64,000 nt of DNA from Scortum barcoo. Lineage: Eukaryota; Chordata; Actinopteri; Centrarchiformes; Terapontidae. Position 1 is the first letter of the stretch, and each line of letters opens with the position of its first letter. A model generated the notes under the pieces. It was not told the DNA's origin and did no database searches. It was given only the letters and a program-made list of their open reading frames with translations. The stretch lies in contig CM041553.1 of NCBI GenBank assembly GCA_023238725.1, forward strand, positions 15,122,501 through 15,186,500, given 5' to 3'. The translations under genes and the position numbers were made by a program. Below are positions 1 to 13,000 of this stretch, in pieces.

Positions 1-1062
1 TTTGAAAAAGTGAGACATGAGAGAGAAGCCTGCTTTTGGGGGTTCAGGCCTGTCACACAGAGATACAGGAGGAAAAATAAAGTACAACACTTGGCTGCAT
101 CCTCTGTTGGAGATGTAATGGATTTGGCAGCCGGGCTCTGTTTGTGTTACTCTCTCACTGTTTGGATGGACTTCAGTCCAATTTTACCGTGAGCCTCTAG
201 AATTCCATCTCAATATGACACTCAATAAGACATGCAATTTGGTGTCTTTAAACTGAGAAAAGTCCTCTTAGCAGTCGGTCCAAGTCAAGGAACAAGTGAG
301 CATTCAGCCACTCAGAGTCACAAACAACGAGGAAACATGTTTTCAAGAGAGTGGACCAGGGTTAGAGATAAATTACAACTTGGTTTAATTATCTATGGTT
401 GTTAAAGAAAAAAAAATGCTGGCATCATCCATCAAGCTTATCAACTCAGATGCACCTGGCTGATCGAAATCTCCACACACGCGCATTCTTCGCGCTCTGG
501 CACGTCTCCACACCTCTGTCTTCACATACTTCATCGGATTCGTGTTTGGACACGAAGCGCCGGCAACGTGCTGTCACATCACTTCACAATGAGCCCGATA
601 TCTGCACAGGACAAGAGCCGCCGGGTGTGATTTTGTTTAGTTTTTTTTTTTTTTTTTTTCCTTTTTTTCCTCTTTCTTTCCTTCGCACGTGTAAACGCTG
701 CCTCTCCTCTGTGGCGCACAGCCGGCCGGTTTGGATGCGCCTGGATTATCTCTGCTTTCCTCTAAATAAAAGTTGGGATTAAAAATAAATAAATAAATGA
801 ATAAAATAGAGGTAAAGCGGGGATGCGGAGACCGCTGTGTGCGCACACAGTTTCGCAGCAGCAGCGTGTTTTCTCAGTTTGGAGAAAACATGAAAGCGCG
901 TCAGTTTTCCAGCCGGTGCCGCCTTTAACTACGAGGCGCAGCTCCTCGCAGAAACAAACGGAACCGTGAGGATTAAACTGTGACGGGCTCCGGAGCACAA
1001 TCGGTTATTTCGCGTATTTCTCCCCTCTTTGTTTTTACACGGCGTGAACCACGTGTCCTTAC
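1..1062 (-). other. NPNT: NPNT intron 1 (start only)
   Basis: Non-coding DNA following the NPNT exon 1 donor. It contains a T run (641-659), a TAAA-type microsatellite (about 782-805) and a CpG-rich stretch (about 820-1060) that continues the promoter island. I looked for the expected second NPNT exon (a conserved cysteine/tryptophan-rich segment) and did not see it; it is probably beyond the left edge. Confidence 0.6.
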
Positions 1063-1136
1063 CTGCCGTCGAAGTCCGCGCTCGCTCCGAAGCAGCAGCC
1101 GCACAACAACAACACCAACTTTATCCATAAATCCAT
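1063..1136 (-). CDS. NPNT: Nephronectin first coding exon (partial gene)
   Basis: Nephronectin is a secreted extracellular-matrix protein and ligand of integrin alpha8beta1, important in kidney and other epithelial-mesenchymal development. Only the first coding exon is visible: 24 codons plus two bases. It encodes MDLWIKLVLLLCGCCFGASA, a typical signal peptide with a hydrophobic core, followed by DFDG(R). Known nephronectins begin the mature protein with a very similar AEFDGR. The ATG (1134-1136) has a strong Kozak context (ACC before, G after) and an in-frame TAA eight codons upstream (1158-1160) fixes the start. The exon ends at a consensus donor GTAAGG (1062-1057). Position and strand downstream of GSTCD match vertebrate synteny. 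The rest of the gene (EGF repeats, RGD, MAM domain) lies left of the window. The short length is the only weakness. Confidence 0.86.
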
Positions 1137-1348
1137 GGTTTCCACCAGGGAGGGGAGTTACGCGCCGCTTGTGTCCGTCCGTAATCCAAACGCGCCGCCG
1201 AGGAAAGAGTCGAAGAGGCGGCGGAGTTTGTTTGACGCACGGCGGAGGCGCGCAGGTAGGACAGGTCTGCAGGCGTCCTCCGGGCTGCTCATGTGAGACA
1301 CTCAGGAGGGAAACCGGTCTGCTGCCTGGAAGAAGAGTGACCCCGATC

Positions 1349-1413
1349 TGTGTGTGTGTGTGTGTGAATGAATGAATGAATGTGTGTGTTTATGTGTGTG
1401 TGTGTGTGTGTGT
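1349..1413. repeat. Compound microsatellite (TG)n-(GAAT)n-(TG)n
   Basis: TG dinucleotides, then four GAAT units, then more TG with one interruption. It lies about 215-280 bp upstream of the NPNT start codon and may fall in the promoter or 5'UTR. Confidence 0.95.
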
Positions 1414-1450
1414 GGAGCGGGACGCACTCTGCCGGGAAGAGAGCGCACAG

Positions 1451-1477
1451 CTCTCTCTCTCTCTCTCTCTCTCTCTC
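1451..1477. repeat. (CT)n microsatellite
   Basis: An uninterrupted CT tract of about 13 units, which reads as GA on the NPNT strand, roughly 315-340 bp upstream of the NPNT ATG. Confidence 0.95.
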
Positions 1478-1500
1478 CCCTCAAGTTCAGGCAGCCTCCA

Positions 1501-4500
1501 ACCAACAGCACCCACTGCAGTCAGACCTTATCTCCGGGCTTTCCAATAACCAAAAAACAGCGGGGATTGGGATATATTCCTTTTTCCTTTTTTTTCCCCG
1601 GTTGTGACGCTTGTGCGCGCGCACAGAGGAAGAGGCTCCAGATGCAGATGCGTGCTTTGGAAAATGCCTTAATTAATTGCGCAGCCTGCCGAGGCACGCA
1701 GGTGCATCGCCCACCCAGGTAGATGCTGCTCACGCTGTCAAGACAACGCGCTGGAAATTACTGGGGCTGAATTTAGGGAGGATAAAGCGGCACAAAATAC
1801 CAAATGAGCGGTTTGACACAGTCTGAGCTCTGTTACAAACAGAGAGGCTTTTGTTGGGCCTGTAATTATTGTAAATAAAAACACAAGTGATATCAGTTTG
1901 CCATTGAGATATTTAACATAATGATTCCCGCTTCACACACACACTCTGTCTGGGCCTTGTGTCAGCATATGTTTTCTTTCTCATTTCTTATTTTCTTTAG
2001 TTGCCCCCCCCCATCAGACTTTGATGCAGCCCGTGTGAAAAGCCTTTTCATTAGGCTTACTCCTCCACTAGAGGTTCTATGAGGGCGATTATCTCCTGCC
2101 TGACTCATAAGCAGCACTTCATATTCAAACTCTGGTGAATTGCACTTCCTGTCTGGAGGCACATTATAAAGGTCTGCCTCATTTCCTGATGTGGCAGCCG
2201 TCTGCCTGGAGAATTGAAGTCAGTCAATAAAATCATTCTGCAGCAAGGACTGGACGGGAGGAAATGGGGATGGAGGACTGGTGACCAATAATGGAGCAGG
2301 AGATGAATGAGATGAGGGTCTAATATGATTACTGCTGGTTGTTCACAGTCACCTCACTCTGCTGACACATGGCACTGTTCGCCTTGTTACGCCCTGTCAC
2401 CAATCTGATAATAAATCAATGCGCAGAGGTCTGACATCTCGGGGGGGTGATGGGAGAAGTGCTCACTCTTGCACTCTGTATAATTACACTATTAATCACA
2501 ATGTTTTCATGACTGGACGTAGGAACGCGTTGATGATGTATGACGTTTAAGCTATGGGTGATGCAGACCCTCATTACCAACAATGCTGGTTGTGTTGTGG
2601 AAAACCGAGACTGATCAGATGAAACTTTAAAGGCCACCTGAAACACAAAAACACACTGACTCACACATCCCAAATGGTATCAAGGTGTGCAAAGTTTGTC
2701 AGCTTCATCTGCTGACATTTGGAGATGTCTATCTCTAAGATGCAGCTTTTGTTAGTGAGGACTGAGTTGGAAAGAAGCAGTTGATTTCCAGAGGACTTAT
2801 CTTGAAGAGCATCTGTATTTATTCATTTATTAGTTAATTTATTCTTGGAAAGATGTTCTCTTATGCTGTGTGTGCTGAATTGCATGCTTGGTTGCTTACA
2901 AAGTCCTGATTTGTGCATGTTCAGCTTACATGCTGTGCACTGACTAGGTCGTCCTTAGATCACACTAGTTACATTTATTTGAATTAAGCAATTAAAAGGG
3001 CAACAATTAAACACTGAATCGACAGGATTTCAATTGGTGCCAAATTCCACACTTCTTTTGAGGAAGCATCAGAGGAAATGTTAAGAAAATAAATCATTAC
3101 TAATACAATGTATTCTGTGGTACTAAAAGTATACATTGTGGTGCTATAGTATACATACAAGTATACATACAAAAAACTTCAACATTGACATGTCTTTCCA
3201 AAAATGATGTCTAAGTTTCTCTAGATAAGCCTCAAAATATGCTGCCAACTGTCTGAACAGGAAAAAAATATATAAATGCATCTCTGTGATTTGGGTGAAC
3301 TCGTCTTTTAATGAACCCTGTGGGGAAAGTGAGTCACTATTTTACACCCTGAGCAGACAATGTAACAACATAAAGGCAAAAAATAGAGTATAAGCAGGGA
3401 AATCCTACACTGGGGATATGTACAAGGTGACAACAGACGCCACAAGAAGGATGAGAAGCATCAGGAAGTAGATAACAACATTATTAGGGTGTTCAGAATA
3501 GCAGCAGCCGGGACCTGCTGTAGGCAACCACGGAGGGAAAGTGTGCATAATAATTTGTTGTTATTCCCCACTTCTATAATTATACTCAAAAAAATATTCA
3601 AGTGAAATGACACACATTTCGCTGGTGTTAAATGCTGAATATAAAAGAGCGAGCATGATGTTTAAGAGAGCTCAAAGGACAGCAGAGGCCCGTTTGATTT
3701 GGGTTTGTTCCTGTTACAGAAACACATAAACAAGGTCACTGTTTGTCAAAATGGGAAAATTCACACCAACGAGGAGGGACTCCAAATGTGCAGCAATGAA
3801 CTGTTGCAGGCAGGCGGCCATCAACGCCACCACTGTAATGAAGTGGAAAACGTCAAGACGAGCTGAATTTTAATTACAAGCAATAACGGAAGTTAATAAA
3901 ACAGAGAAAGTTCCATTTTTTTTCCTGGTGGAGGTTTTCCTGCTGCGACAAATTGTTCAGATCAGAGCTGCTTGTGAAAATCCACACGGACGGTGAGGAG
4001 AGCGTCCAGAAAAGACCTTACAAAAAAGTAATGCATGATTATTTTAATGCTAATTATCATCATATGCAATGAAGACTCACTGATTAAATGGAAATGTACT
4101 ATGTATATCATTTCTTTTCAGTCAGAGGTTGTGTTTGCTCCAAAAAAAAAAAAATCATTTGCTTTGGCTTTTGGTTCATTGTGAGGTACATCACTGCTAA
4201 AGGAACGGGGACTGTACATAGAGAGAAGATCAGACACCTCGCTTATTTTGTCTAAACAAAGAATCTCGTCTTGTCACCTTGTGGTGTTTGCATTGAGTCG
4301 ACCCACTTCACACCTCAGTATTACCCCCCCCTCTCTCTAGTGCGAGCTTTAAGTGATGCCACCTACTCTCTCTTTTTCTCCTTTGTGCCTGCGTGCGTTT
4401 CTGTAATGTGCACTTGTGCAGAGCCACGAGCAGGAACATCTCCTTTTGAAATAATTCCAGTCCTTGGAAGGAGATGTGTCTGTGGCCATTCACCTCAGGA

Positions 4501-6226
4501 TAGATTGACTCCGCTGGCTGAATTCAGATGAGCTCGATGCTGGGAAAGCCTGCGCCTCGCTCCTCGAGGAAAACTGGCTCTCTGCTCCGGACTACCTCCA
4601 CGGATTTCTCAAAGCAGCCTCGGCGCACTGTCAAAGGTGACGGCATGGGATTTTTCAGAGAATCAGATGACCAGCTTCACCTGGGAGAATGAAAGCTTAA
4701 GGGGCTGCAGTATATCTAAAGTATACAGGATTGGAAATGTGGAGCGTATTGTGTGATTTTCAGCTACTAGGCTCTGAACGGAGCGCATCTAATCAAGCAC
4801 ACTGACCTTTTCGCCGGCATCATAAAATATTCATTGCTGCTCGACGTATTACGGGCTGCAGAGCATATTCACATTCATTCTTCATGAGGAATAATCCGTT
4901 TCTCTGTAGAACCACAACGAATGCTACGTTTCACCTGGTGTGACAGGAGTTTAGATCCAAATTCTCTTTCTTTACGTCTCTCACTGCAATCACACACAGC
5001 GGAGGAGGAGGAGGAGGCAGATACTGATAACTCCCCATCTCATCTTTAAGTGGAGATGCGTTTTGGGCGTCGGGTTTGCTCCTTCTCCTGTTAACACCTG
5101 GCGCTGATTTCTATCACAGAAGGCCGCACACAGGCTATTTGCAAAAACAGCATGTGGAATTGTGCTGTGCTTAATTCGCAATGTGGGCGTGTAATTCCTG
5201 CTGCTACTGTTTACACTGACAGCTTGATCACACAGTTTAGACAAAGACACAAACGCGACGTAGCAGTTGGTGAGAGATTTGAGCTCTACTACGACTAAGC
5301 ATCCAATAATTTAACTAAGGAGCGTAGTAGTTCTTAGAAAGCGCTCTTCAGCGTGTTTATCAGAAATCACGGCGCTGTAGCCTTCATCTACAGACTGAGA
5401 CAGACATTTTGAGTGTGTTAGGCTTTGTTACCCAAAGAAATCTTTGGTTGACTGAAGTTCTGCCTATTTAAATAATCAATTGGTCGATTGTAAAGAAAGT
5501 CAGTGCGTTATCTCTAGATAACGAGAGATCTCTAGATAAGTAAATCAACCATAGTGCATGGAGTGCACTCTACCTGGTAGTCTAAATTAATTAGAAATAA
5601 ACTTAAAAGCTATTTTTATATAGAAATGATATCTCAGACTCTCAGCCCATTTTCTTATAATTGCCAAAAATTGGAACTGATCTCAGCATAAGAACTACTG
5701 TGGAAAATGAAAAAAATGCTTTAAAGGTAGTTGTTTTTGTTTTATTTTGTAAATAATAATTAAAAGCAGGACCCTCCACTATTGTTCCAGCCCTCACTGT
5801 GTAAAACAAAAGCAGATTCAGACGGCTTTTTTTTCCCACGCTATTTATTAGAACAAACATGCTGAAATATGGCAATTATATGTTCACACTCAAAGCCTAT
5901 CAAGTTTTAAACATCGATGAAGCAAAACCTACGCCTACTGTTTTTCTATGATACGTCCTGTTGTTTGTTGATAAGAAAACTGCTGTGAGCAAAATGTAGA
6001 TTCCACCTTTTTTTGTCAACAAAATGCTGCAACACTGACAGCTTCTTTGGCACCGTATCAATCACACTGGAGTTGAGTAAAGTAAGTTAGTCCGGCAGTC
6101 TCCACTAGCTTAGGCAAGTTCAAAGTTTTGAAAAATTTCACTTTCTGTCTCATAAGATTTATAGTTCATTAAACAATTACTAAAACAGAAACACATTTGT
6201 TGAGAAAAATATGTTTGAATATAATT
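1501..6226. other. NPNT-GSTCD intergenic region
   Basis: No coding exon could be supported. ORFs here are short, lack splice context and resemble nothing known to me. The stretch from about 4530 to 5250 is repeat-poor, relatively CpG-rich and of high complexity, which would fit a regulatory element. Around 5440-5500 is a possible scrap of the teleost element with AATCGATTA-like ends. Confidence 0.5.
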
Positions 6227-6232
6227 TTTATT
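6227..6232 (-). terminator. GSTCD: Candidate GSTCD poly(A) signal
   Basis: TTTATT on the plus strand reads AATAAA on the GSTCD strand. It is the first canonical signal I found downstream of the GSTCD stop codon and would give a 3'UTR of roughly 0.65 kb. No transcript evidence is available. Confidence 0.45.
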
Positions 6233-6857
6233 CATAATCAATGTCATTTCTTAGTCAAAGCTCAAAAATAAAATACATGAGATCTGCATATGTCCCTCCC
6301 GACCCTGAAAATAATGGATTAAGAAGCACTTTTCTTTTTATGAAACACCAGCAATTTACCGACCAATGAGACTGTGGTCAGACAAGAGCATATCGACCAA
6401 ACCTAGCTGTGTGTGTCACACAAAATTCATAAACGCAGGGAAGACAGAGCGCTTTTTAGTAGAAATAATGCATGAAACGTTTACAGATGCCAACCGCTGT
6501 TAAGCTAAACAGAAGGAGAAAAAGACGAAGAGCTGTCAAGTGAGGGGGCAGCAGTTTTACGAGTCCCGTGGCATTTAACATGTCGTATGCTCTGTGCATT
6601 TGTGGATTTTGTGTGAAAACTGCGAGGTAGAAGAGTCTCAAAACAATCCACACACAAAGGTGGAAACTGACAAATATAATTCCCATGAAAAAGGGCTGAT
6701 GACAAATGATATACAGACTTACAGATGCAAATCACTCTGCATCTTACCTGTTCTCTGTGTGCCCTGTCGTTTGCTTGTGAATGCTTATGAGACTGTTTGA
6801 ATGCCATACTACTCTGTCATACCCTGCACTCTCTGAGGTACGCCGGCACTTGCAGTC

Positions 6858-7048
6858 CTAATTATGCACCGGCGTTTCTAGTTGGCTCCCACTGATTTCC
6901 AGTCCACTCTTTTGCGGCGCCCTTCCCACCAGCATGTTGTTCTTTGGCGAACAGCTCTCAGGCTCCATAGTCATCACCGACACAGAGTACCCATGAGTCT
7001 CTGCTGCCCACGAGCGGTCCAAGTCTACCAGGCCCATGCACTGTTTAC
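6858..7048 (-). CDS. GSTCD: GSTCD terminal coding exon 11
   Basis: Completes Gly590 and encodes residues 591-652, then TAG (6858-6860). It carries KQCMGLVDLDR, GYSVSVMTMEPESCSPKNN and MLVG, the conserved GSTCD C-terminus, then about 20 further residues that do not match my memory of the mammalian end. The acceptor is GGACCACTCCAG. Confidence 0.92.
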
Positions 7049-10000
7049 CTGGAGTGGTCCAAACAGAAAATACGATTTTATTCTATCATCCAAAAATACA
7101 ATAACAGAAAGGAACATGGTCTTAACATAAGATTTTGTGTGTTGTGGGGACGAAATAAATGTAACAACTCTTTTTTTACAATGAAAGGCGACACCAAAAA
7201 GTGGGTGTTAGAGCTTAAAAAAATATTGTGTTTAAGCTGATGTTAAAAAGTTAAAGCAAAACAGACTTCAATGTTCAAGTAATATAATTTAACATTTTTA
7301 CATAAGAGTCAAACACGTCTGGCCAGGATTCCTCTAATAAGATTATTGCTGTATTTTATAGGACTGTTTACAGCTGAATATTTAAATTTAGTGACAGAGC
7401 ACTGAGCAACGCTGCAATGTTGTGTAGAACAAAAAAAACAGATCAAACTTAAATCAAATGAATTATAAGTGACATATCAAAGGGAACAACAGGAGTAACT
7501 GAGTGAAGAAAAATTTACTGTTGTTTGTACGTGCCGCCTTACACATGCACTGCATGACACATCTGTAAAAATGCAGAGCAGGCCAAGCTGACTTTGATTT
7601 TGGATCAAAAGGATGGAAGAAAAGATCTAAGTGACTTTGTCTTTTGAGGAAATCTTTCTGTCCCAATGTGTTGCTCTCTCCTGGGGTGACAATATCCACA
7701 GGGAACACGGGGGTCACTGGGTGGTTTGATAAGAACGAAAATGATTTGATTCATATGGAGTGAACCTGACTTTAACTAAAATGAACACCTACAGTTTGAC
7801 ATGCTGCTCCATCCTACCATCATCTAAACACCAAATGAGTGAATATCTTTTAGAAAAACAGTATTAATACCCCCAGATGAGTTTTTGTAAGATCTAGGCA
7901 AAGAACTGAAGCTGCTGTGGATACTTTGGAGAGCAGCTGTGTTTTTTTTTTATGTTTAATTTATTACCAATCAGTGTCTGCTGCCGATGCTGATATACAT
8001 AATCCATGATCAACAAATCAACATATCAGTCTAATTAAACAGCATTCACTGTACTGCTACTTTATAGATTTGCATTCATTGTTCATTCATGTTATTTTGT
8101 CCATTTCCTGTATGTTCCTGGCATTCGTGTGTATCGATACCTTGCAGGAGCCTCTTTTTCATCAACAACTTCACACACACTTTTCTCTTAAAGACACACT
8201 TCAAACGTATGACGCAGTTTAGCAGTAAAGTAGCAGGTGGCAGACAGTAAACGCGGGCTTTGGTCTGCCGCGCTGCCTTAACGGTCACAGTGACACTGGC
8301 AGGCTCTGGAGAGATGAGATCAAACATGGTTAGAAAATGTCAGCGGGAGAGGCTGAGGCCTGTTAACTGATACCGAGCAGAAACCTCTGTGACAGGTGCT
8401 GTCAGGTACATATGAAAGGGCTTCAGACTGACGAGGCGTTGGGGAGCCTGCAAAGATTCAGAGGGAAGCTTTGATAAGCTGGAGAGCTATCAAGGTGAAG
8501 AGAGTCCTCAACATACTGAAACACTGTTCAGTGGAGCTTCGGCACAGGCCTGAAGGTTTTGGTCTGACAAAACTCTGATCTGGCAGCTGTTCACTGCAGC
8601 TGTTTTGCCACATCGAAGAAATCCCTGCATTAACATTTTTCCACACTTCTCAAACGTCTAGACCTTTTGGGAAAGTGGAGCAGTCGTGTTAGGCCACAGC
8701 GTGAAAATAAAAAAAACTCAGGAAACACAACATCAGCATTAAATGAGATGACTGTTTTTAACATGAATATGTGATAATGGAGTCCACTGCACTGGAGTAC
8801 ACGATAAACAAATCAAACTGTCACTCTGAGCTGGCAAGTTTGGTAGTCAGTCAACAACAGATATCAATACAGTATCAGTTTCTATTGTCAGACAGATAAC
8901 AGGTAAAGAGGGTGAAGGGGGAAGGGGGAGATATTGAACAGTACCTATGAGTCGCCTCTCTGGGGGGAGCTGGACAGCAGTTTGGTCTGCGAAGCGACAG
9001 AGAATCATGTGTTCCTGAAACCAGGACAGAGAATGAGTACATGAGCCGCTTGCTGCAGGTGTGATTAATACTAACACTCAAGTACAACTGAGGGTGGTAC
9101 CTATTGAGTCTCAAAACCACACATTATGGCCCTGCAACTGCGAGAACACCACTAGTCAAATCAATTAGACATTCAGAGAATCCCACAAAGATTGGTTGTT
9201 ATAATGAGCCGTTCAGTGATACTAATACCATTTGGCACGCATACACACACAAGCATGTATGAATTTGTTCCATTTATCTATTCTATCTTCTTTTTTCTAC
9301 ATGTGTTTATCCTACTTATAGGCATGGAAACGTTCGTCAGTCCCCCACTTTGATGCAGACCAAAACATCCCATTCCATTTCTCTAGCTCCACCTGCAGGT
9401 TGACATTTTTGGTCTGCTAGCTTGACAAAAAAAAAACAAACAAAAAATTAAATAAATAAAAATATATCTGGCAGGATGACAAAATTGGTTTAAAATTGGT
9501 AAATACATTTAAAGACACTCCCGTAAGCTGGTACTTTGTGTTCTAATCAATTAATTAGATCATGTTAGCTCGCTAAACAGGCCAAACTAAAAAGGTGAAC
9601 CTGGTAGGTGAGAGGATGCTGATATTAGCATAGAGCCTCACAGAAATACTAGTGTGGCTGTCGACTCTCAGCTTTGTTTCAGTGTGTTTTTTCTTTGAAC
9701 TCAGTTACAGTGATTGATGAGACTGATTTCTCTGCTTTGTGTGCAGTGTGTCAGACTAGTTAACCAGACAAAAAGACACATTTAAAAAAAAACACTTAAT
9801 TTAATTACTTAATTTGCATAGTATGCTTTATGTCAATCAAGCTTATCTGCATAGAATCGTCTCCTGCAAACTCTCCGAACAGGACAAATGAACAGTGCGT
9901 ATTTATTTCTGACCAAAGGACAAGTTTTTCTGTCTTTTCTGTGTCTACGTCGCTATGGTTCATGTAGCGAGTGACTCAGGAGAGCGGTTAGTCATCTCTA

Positions 10001-13000
10001 ACCTGCTTCTACTTTAATTGATTCCATTCTTCACTCCGTGGGGTCGACGCTGGATGCAAGGCCACCGAAGCAGGCGGTTAAAGTTATCGCTGAAGACCAA
10101 TATCTCACACCATTAGCCCTTTAGTCCAGCGATACACCATTTGTCAGTGTGCTGTCATCCTGTTTAACTGCTGCTGTTCAGGGAGGACAACTATGGCTCT
10201 GGTCAGCTGGAGGTTTGTGAGCAAAAGTGGGGTTCTGTCCAAATGAATTTCAAATGCCAAACATGGTAGTTGAAAGCAAAACCACAGGGGGAGAAAGGGG
10301 AGATTTGGAGCTCAGGTTTAAAAGTGGCAGATAATGTGTCTCCCAGTTTAAATAGAATATAGATTTCTCCTGCTGTGTGGCTACATGTTTAGCTTCTTAT
10401 TTCCAGATGGAAAATTCAGCAATTGTGTTTTTTTTTTTTTTTGCTTTCCGCTGGACAAAAAGAAAGATCCCAAGTCACTACCACAGAACAGTACAATTGA
10501 CCAGTGTCTTGTAAATAAATATAATCTTCTGTCTCTCAAACCACCAAAAATCTGTTTCTTCTGGCTCACAAAAGAAAACAAGTTAGAGGTGGTCTGGTGT
10601 TGTGACATGGCGACAACTCTTGAGGTCGCCACGTCGAGGACCTGTAGCAACTTTTGCACAGATTCTCCCCGGGGGCACTGACAGGTCCCATGCATCATGG
10701 GATGGCCCCCCGAGAGTACAGTGCTGCGTCTGTGCTGAGCGATAAGGAACTGAGAGACCGGAGGGGGTGAGCCTCCCTCCTGTAACTGCCTGGGAATCCT
10801 TGTTCCCGAGACAGTGAAGAGAGCCCAGAGATCTCATTAATTTTATTGTGCTGTCCCATAAAATATATAAAATAGAAGAAAAAAAAACAGGAATGCAATG
10901 CAGAAATAAAGTGGAAAAACATCTTACTATTATGCCAAGCAAAATAAAGTCATTAGATGTAGTTTTTTTTGGTACAGCCAAATTAGAGAGCAGCCAGGTG
11001 CACCAGGTCAAAGGTCAAAGATTTACACATATCTACATGAATACATTACATAGAGATGAGTTATTACAAAATATTTATTAACTGTCTGGTGTAAACCTTA
11101 CAAAGTTGCTAATAAAAAACATTAAGGGTAAAATATAATATCGCTGCTCTGACCAGACGCACGATAAAACTTTGTTAAATGATGATTTTAGATTACATTT
11201 CATAAAAATAACACAACATGCCTCAAATTACAAAATGTTTTGTCGGTGCCTTTTTGCTAAATATGCTAACAATGTCAGTTAGGTTACCTAGAATAATAAC
11301 GACACTTTCTCTGAAAACAGTTGTTTCTGCAGGTAGGTATAAATAAATTAAATAAAGTCACAACTGGAGGTTAAGTTCAGTATATTGTTTGATATGCTGA
11401 AACTATTATTATTGGAAGTTATGTTACAATGGTGATGACTAGAGTAATTTCCTGTTTATATACAATAGCTGAGTTACAGTTATCCAAGCAAGAAACACAC
11501 ACATTACTTATTTACTTATTAAGTCTTTACTAAGGAGGCCATGTTTAAAGTTTTATGTGTTTAGCAAATCACTATTTTGAAAAGTACCTGGCAGTTTCTA
11601 TGGAGACAAACTTTGCAGTGGATTTACAAAAAGCTCCAGGTGTGTTTCTCAACTAGTTTCTCATTTTTCAGAACATCTGAATCTCTTCTGGTTTCTGTGT
11701 TTTCTGAGTGTTGACAACTGTGGTATGAGAGAGCACTTTCACCTTTCACTGGGTCATTACACTCTGAACCAGGCATGTGAAACTTTAACTTCTAAACTAA
11801 AGGCCGCACTGATTGCATTTATTCTTCTGCAGCGGAATCTTAATTTAGAAGCAATTAGTGAGGAGAAACATGTGTATCATAGTGTAGTAACAGAATACAC
11901 AAGACCCTAATGAACAAGCTGTTTTGAAATAAGTCAGAAGCCATGAAAGCGTCTTTTGATGTGCATGAGGTGAACTGAATCTGAAACATTATCCTTGTGA
12001 AAACTGGTTGTAATTCAGTTTTCTGTACTTGATATTTTGCTTGAGTGCAAAAGAATAAGAAATGCAACAGAGGGATTTAATCACATTTAAAAGCATACCT
12101 TATATGCCAGGACCTCTTGGAACCGTTTGCTGTAAAAAAGAAACAAAAAACAGAAAATATTTTGATGTCAAAGCGAGGCGATTAAGATGTGGGAGTAACA
12201 TGCATCTACTGCACTTGGATGCCATATGTTTATTTGCTCAGGTCTGACACAGATATATGATTTTTAAGGAAAATCACATACCAAACCAACTAGGAATATA
12301 CAGCAAAACACAAACAACATGCATCGTCTCTAAAACCTAACCACGTTCTCTCTGGGGAGTCAGATCACCACTGAAGCGAATTAAAAATCAACTCAAAGAG
12401 GGTCAGGGGTTAGGGGCCAGTCGGGGCACCACGAGAGAAGTGTTAATTTTAACTCGAGCTGTTAGGGCCTAAATGAAATGGGCAGTTTCACAGCTCATAA
12501 AAACCGGTGAACTGCCTGGAATGTCTACACCTGCAGAATATTCACATGAGTACCTGGAACATGACCTGAGGGGAAAACACTAAAAGTAGCAAGACGAAGA
12601 TTGACACAGTCAGGTGCATAGGCCCCTCGCACAGACTGCAGGACTGCCCTCCAGAAACACTGATCTTCTACTTGTTGTCCATTACAGCTGCAAAGTTTTT
12701 TTTGGGTCATTTTTTAATATTTTATGACAAGTCAGAAGGGGTGAGGTGTCAAGTTAGCAAAAGTGAGGAGAGGAAAAAGTAAGTATGTGAAAACTCCTAA
12801 ATATTTATACTATACACTCACTGTTCCCCCCAAGGTACAATTTTGCACAAAAAAAACAAAAAACAAAAAACAACTGAATTCCTTATTTGTGAAAAGATCC
12901 CTAAAAATCACACATCAGAAGTCCTGAAGCACAATAACAATTTAGCCCATGTGCATTTATGTTAAAGCCCTGGTAACCATAGCAACAAACTAGCCGTCAT

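Larger units (their letters stand above)
1137..1500 (-). promoter_or_regulatory. NPNT: NPNT 5' flank / probable promoter, CG-rich
   Basis: Directly upstream of the NPNT start codon the sequence is rich in CpG (notably 1137-1260, continuing the CpG-rich stretch from about 820), as expected for a vertebrate CpG-island promoter and 5'UTR. The transcription start cannot be placed. Within 215-345 bp of the ATG lie a TG/GAAT compound microsatellite and a CT tract, listed separately. Confidence 0.5.

Noticed and set aside
399..782. 127-residue plus-strand ORF near the left edge
   Set aside because: It runs through a T tract (long Phe run), has no recognisable domain and lies in NPNT intron 1. Chance ORF.
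1372..1722. ORFs rich in CVCVCV or SLSLSL
   Set aside because: Translations of the TG and CT microsatellites, not genes.
8076..8327. Minus-strand ORF considered as the last GSTCD exon
   Set aside because: It lacks the conserved LVDLDR and SCSPKNN motifs, which are present in frame at 6858-7048 with a good acceptor.
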